Shown here: positions 12,391-14,925 of the stretch, in pieces
Numbering within the stretch: the first letter of the stretch is position 1
Layout of the letters: each line of letters opens with the position of its first letter
Assembly (NCBI GenBank): GCA_016286835.1
Contig: JAEEUD010000009.1
Location: 1 to 14,925, forward strand
DNA: 14,925 nucleotides
Direction of reading: 5' to 3'
DNA from: Pyramidobacter sp.
Lineage (GTDB): Bacteria; Synergistota; Synergistia; Synergistales; Dethiosulfovibrionaceae
Translations under genes and position numbers: made by a program
Notes under the pieces: model-generated
Databases searched by the model: none
Told to the model about the DNA's origin: nothing
Seen by the model: the letters and a program-made list of their open reading frames with translations, nothing else

Positions 12391-14703
12391 TTAAGCGCGC
12401 GGCGAGCTGTCGTCGCCGCTCCGTTCCGGACCGGCGGCGGCTGCGTTGCGGTAGATGTTCACGTCCACGTGCGGATAGGCCATCTGGATGCCGGCATCTT
12501 CAAGGGCGTAGATGAAGTCTTCACGCAGCTCGCACGCCACGGCGTAGGCGCTGGAACGGCGCTGGTTGACCCAGAATACGACCTGGAACTCGAGCTCGCT
12601 TTCGCCGTAGCCGGTGAGCCGCACCAGCGGCACGGGCGTTTTGAGCACGTGCGGATTGGCGGCGAGCACGCTCAGGAGCACTTCGCGCAAACGTTTGGGC
12701 GAGGTGCCGTATTCCACGCCGACGTCGATGGTGCTGCGCAGGGTCGCGTCGGACAGGCTCCAGTTGACGAGCTGCTTTTCGAGCAGGTCGCTGTTGGGGA
12801 TGACCACGTCTTTGCCGTCGAACGTGCGGACGATGGTGGCGCTGACGCCGATGTCGGACACCGTGCCGGTGACGTCGTCGACCTCGATGACGTTGCCCAG
12901 CCGGAAGGGGCGCTTGAGGGTGAGCAGGATGCCGCTGACGAGGTTTTTGAACAGGTTCTGCGTGCCGAAACCGATGCCGATGGCGACGGCGCCGCCCAGA
13001 AAGGCGAAGGCCGTGAGCGGGATGCCGACGATATGCAGGGCGGCCAGGAAGATGATCAGCCCGGCCAGGTAGGAGAACAGGCGGGTCAGCGAGCGTCGGC
13101 TGGTCTCGTCGATGCTGAACTTTTTGCTCAGCGACCATAGGAGCAGTGCGAAAACGCGCCGTGCGCTCCAGTTGCCCACCACGATGAGGGCAAGAGCGAG
13201 CAGGAATTCGCGCAGCCGTACGGCGTAGCCGCCGCTTTGCCACAGCTCCGTGTTGAGCAGGCGCGTGCCGTGCGTTTCCCACCAGACTTTGAGCTTTTCG
13301 CGCAGCGGGACGGTCTCGTAGAGTTCCCGAAGTTCGTCGATGAGGGCCCGCTGCTGCGCCCTCACGCCAAGCAAACGCTCCACATGGGCAAGGCTGTCGT
13401 CGATCGCCGCCTGCACGCAGGCGTGATCTTCGCGAAGCAGCGGCAGCGAAGCGGCGGACGCTCCCGCGTCGATCTGCTTCTGGACGGCGGCCAGGCGGGC
13501 CTGCATGACCAGCATGTCTTTCTGCGTCGCGGCAAGCTGCTCGTCAAGCGAGCCTGCGCCCTCCGTCAGCTCGCGCACGGCGTCGGGGATCGCGGACGCT
13601 CCGGCGGCGCCGCGGGCCAGCTCGTAGCGCAGCGTCCAGGCGCGCTTGCGGGCGGCGGTGAGATCCAGCTGGGACTGCATGTGTTCCAGCTTCTGGCGGG
13701 CAGCGTCGCGCGCGTCTTCGCGAGCGTTTCGTTCGATCAGCGCGGCGGCGCGGTCTTCACTGCGGGCGGCGACGTACTTTGCCTGCGCGGCTTCCAGTCC
13801 TTCCTGCGCCAGACGGTACTGAACGTTCGCCTGCGCGCGCCGGGCTTCGAGGTCGCGCGCGCGGGCGTCGAGCACGGCCGTCTGAGCCGCGAAGCTCTTC
13901 TCTTCAAGGTCGAGGTTGTCGCGGATGTAGGACCGCACCCGAAGATGACGGTCGCGCGCCAGCTTGCGGATCTCCAGGACGATGGCGGCGTTCTCGCGTT
14001 TCAGGACATCCAGCGTCCATCGCGCGCGGGAGAGTTCCGTCAGGAACGAGGCGTCGGCCAGCTGCCACGCCGTCTGCGGCGTGTTCTTGCGGAGAAAAGT
14101 GTCCCGGGCCAGCCGCCACGTTGCCTCACGTTCGCTCACCTGCCGGCGGGCGCGCTCGGCCTCCTCGGCAGCGTGGGTGAAGTCGTACTTCGCGTCGTCG
14201 ACGTGCGAGTTCAGCTCGTCGAGCTGGCCGATATAGGCGTTGTAAAAATCGAGGGTGTAGGGCGGCTTTTCCGTCAGCGTCAGCTCCGGCGCGGAGATGT
14301 CGGCCCGGCGCCGGTTCAGCATGGATTCGATGTGCGCCTTGCGGCTGAGGGCGCTGACGATGGCGGGGTAGACGTTTTTCAGCGCCGCGAGCGTGTCTTT
14401 GCGGCGGACGACGGCGTCCTCGCCGACGCCGAAACGCACGGCGGCCGCGCCGGCTGGCAGTTTGTCCAAATCTTCCAGCTGCCGGCGGACCGCTTCAGCG
14501 CGCGCTGCGCAGGAATCTGCGTCGGGGCCGGGCTGATAGGGGTCGACGACGGCGCCGGACGCGAGCGCGAACGCGTCGGCCACGACATCCGGCGCTTCCG
14601 TCACGCTCCCGCCAGTGAGCAGCGAAACGGCGTCGAGCGCGGATGCGGCGTGCGCCAACGAAAGAGCTGCCAGCACGGCAAGCGCAAAACATTTCTTTTT
14701 CAT
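12391..14703 (-). CDS. Large MscS-type mechanosensitive channel with periplasmic coiled-coil domain, 770 aa
   Basis: Domains in order: signal peptide (MKKKCFALAVLAALSLAHAASA, cleavage near 22); a long, Ala/Arg/Glu-rich helical region (about 60-470) predicted as coiled coil in the periplasm, similar in style to the MscS porin-type domain of large MscS/MscK relatives; then three membrane segments (about 498-520, 541-560, 563-595). The last has the pore-lining pattern FLGGAVAIGIGFGTQNLFKN (568-587). The beta domain follows with RPFRLGNVIEVDDVTGTV (598-615), IVRTFDGKDVVIPNSDLLEK (624-643) and NWS, and the alpha/beta C-terminal domain with GVEYGTSPKRLREVL and MAYPHVDVNI (741-750). It should open under membrane tension to release solutes on osmotic downshock. 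At 770 residues it is between MscS (about 290) and MscK (about 1100), and lacks MscK's extra helices. AGGAG lies 10 bases before the start. A second MscS gene ends 40 bases upstream. Confidence 0.92.
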   Translation of the reverse strand: MKKKCFALAVLAALSLAHAASALDAVSLLTGGSVTEAPDVVADAFALASGAVVDPYQPGPDADSCAARAEAVRRQLEDLDKLPAGAAAVRFGVGEDAVVRRKDTLAALKNVYPAIVSALSRKAHIESMLNRRRADISAPELTLTEKPPYTLDFYNAYIGQLDELNSHVDDAKYDFTHAAEEAERARRQVSEREATWRLARDTFLRKNTPQTAWQLADASFLTELSRARWTLDVLKRENAAIVLEIRKLARDRHLRVRSYIRDNLDLEEKSFAAQTAVLDARARDLEARRAQANVQYRLAQEGLEAAQAKYVAARSEDRAAALIERNAREDARDAARQKLEHMQSQLDLTAARKRAWTLRYELARGAAGASAIPDAVRELTEGAGSLDEQLAATQKDMLVMQARLAAVQKQIDAGASAASLPLLREDHACVQAAIDDSLAHVERLLGVRAQQRALIDELRELYETVPLREKLKVWWETHGTRLLNTELWQSGGYAVRLREFLLALALIVVGNWSARRVFALLLWSLSKKFSIDETSRRSLTRLFSYLAGLIIFLAALHIVGIPLTAFAFLGGAVAIGIGFGTQNLFKNLVSGILLTLKRPFRLGNVIEVDDVTGTVSDIGVSATIVRTFDGKDVVIPNSDLLEKQLVNWSLSDATLRSTIDVGVEYGTSPKRLREVLLSVLAANPHVLKTPVPLVRLTGYGESELEFQVVFWVNQRRSSAYAVACELREDFIYALEDAGIQMAYPHVDVNIYRNAAAAGPERSGDDSSPRA

Positions 14704-14743
14704 GAAACGGCCACTCCTGTTTGTTTAAATGCTCGGCGTTCCG

Positions 14744-14925
14744 TCACGCCTGCAGCGAATGATCGTCGTCCCGCCTTGCAGGAGCAGGAGTCGGAGCGGG
14801 ATCGTCCCTCAGCAGATTCACGTCCACGCGCGGGTAGGCCATGAGGATGCCGGCGTTGTCCAGAGCGCGGAGGATATCCTCGCGCAGGCGCGCCGCCACG
14901 GCGGGAACGTCGGAAAGACGCTGCT
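14744..14925 (-). CDS. C-terminal end of a second MscS-type channel, start outside window
   Basis: Reading the minus strand from base 14923, the frame encodes 59 residues to a TGA at 14744-14746. It begins QRLSDVPAVAARLREDILRA and includes LDNAGILMAYPRVDVNLLRD. This aligns directly with the C terminus of the neighbouring channel (QRRSSAYAVACELREDFIYA, LEDAGIQMAYPHVDVNIYRN), the end of the MscS cytoplasmic alpha/beta domain. A divergent proline-rich and acidic tail (PAPTPAPARRDDDHSLQA) follows. Only the 3' end is in the window, so domain layout upstream is unknown. The 40-base gap to the next start has no terminator, so the two paralogues are likely co-transcribed, this one first. Confidence 0.88.
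   Translation of the reverse strand, partial: QRLSDVPAVAARLREDILRALDNAGILMAYPRVDVNLLRDDPAPTPAPARRDDDHSLQA

Noticed and set aside
13237..14844. 535-codon open frame on the plus strand opposite the MscS gene
   Set aside because: Composition is that of the complement of a coiled-coil gene; it also crosses the end of the second channel.
1..14925. CRISPR arrays, insertion sequences, tRNA or rRNA genes
   Set aside because: I looked for spaced direct repeats, transposase motifs, cloverleaf-like T-loop sequences and rRNA segments and saw none.

Overview
The window comes from a GC-rich bacterial chromosome with short intergenic gaps, clear GGAGG-type ribosome binding sites and sigma70-like promoters. 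Everything here points to an anaerobe living on amino acids and peptides. There are two M20 amidohydrolases, a DcuC/YfcC-type carrier, a threonine/serine dehydratase with RidA, and a P1/DmpA peptidase, and no sugar genes. This style fits the Synergistota (a Pyramidobacter-like organism), but that is an inference from gene content and composition; no rRNA or other phylogenetic marker is present.

Layout. Bases 1-1271 (+) hold a 5'-truncated, exported ankyrin-repeat protein. It converges on a flavin reductase (1337-1876, -), and the two share a very long bidirectional terminator hairpin. A divergent gap with a near-consensus promoter (2006-2034) starts the central cluster: PLP-dependent threonine/serine dehydratase (2068-3027), RidA (3024-3407), a 123-residue ORF that is only an M20 lid/dimerisation domain (3409-3780), and a full-length M20 amidohydrolase (3777-4922). 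These four are overlapped or 1 base apart, so they look translationally coupled. After a 185-base gap with its own promoter follow a YfcC-type transporter (5108-6520) and a second M20D amidohydrolase (6522-7721). My reading is that YfcC imports an amino-acid conjugate or small peptide, the M20 enzymes release the amino acid, the dehydratase deaminates Ser/Thr, and RidA quenches the reactive enamine/imine.

The most unusual object is the stand-alone lid ORF. The adjacent full-length enzyme has lost exactly the two lid elements (the HGxxPH loop and the Asn-containing NVIP-like turn) that the small protein keeps. The second M20 enzyme, which is intact, serves as an internal reference. This suggests a split M20 enzyme whose lid acts in trans, although gene decay is the alternative.

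The right half is a set of independent units: a DMT/EamA transporter (7924-8793, -) divergent from a cytoplasmic SIMPL-domain protein (8929-9618, +); a P1/DmpA-type self-processing peptidase (9684-10763, -); a small secreted Pro/Gly-rich protein with a Cys/His C-terminal domain under a strong promoter (11013-11396, +); a TSUP/TauE family permease (11442-12167, -); and two tandem MscS-type mechanosensitive channels (12391-14703, complete, and 14744-14925, 3' end only, both -). Convergent pairs are separated by strong bidirectional terminators. The gap at 7722-7923 also carries an inverted repeat built from degenerate CACRAAGR octamers.
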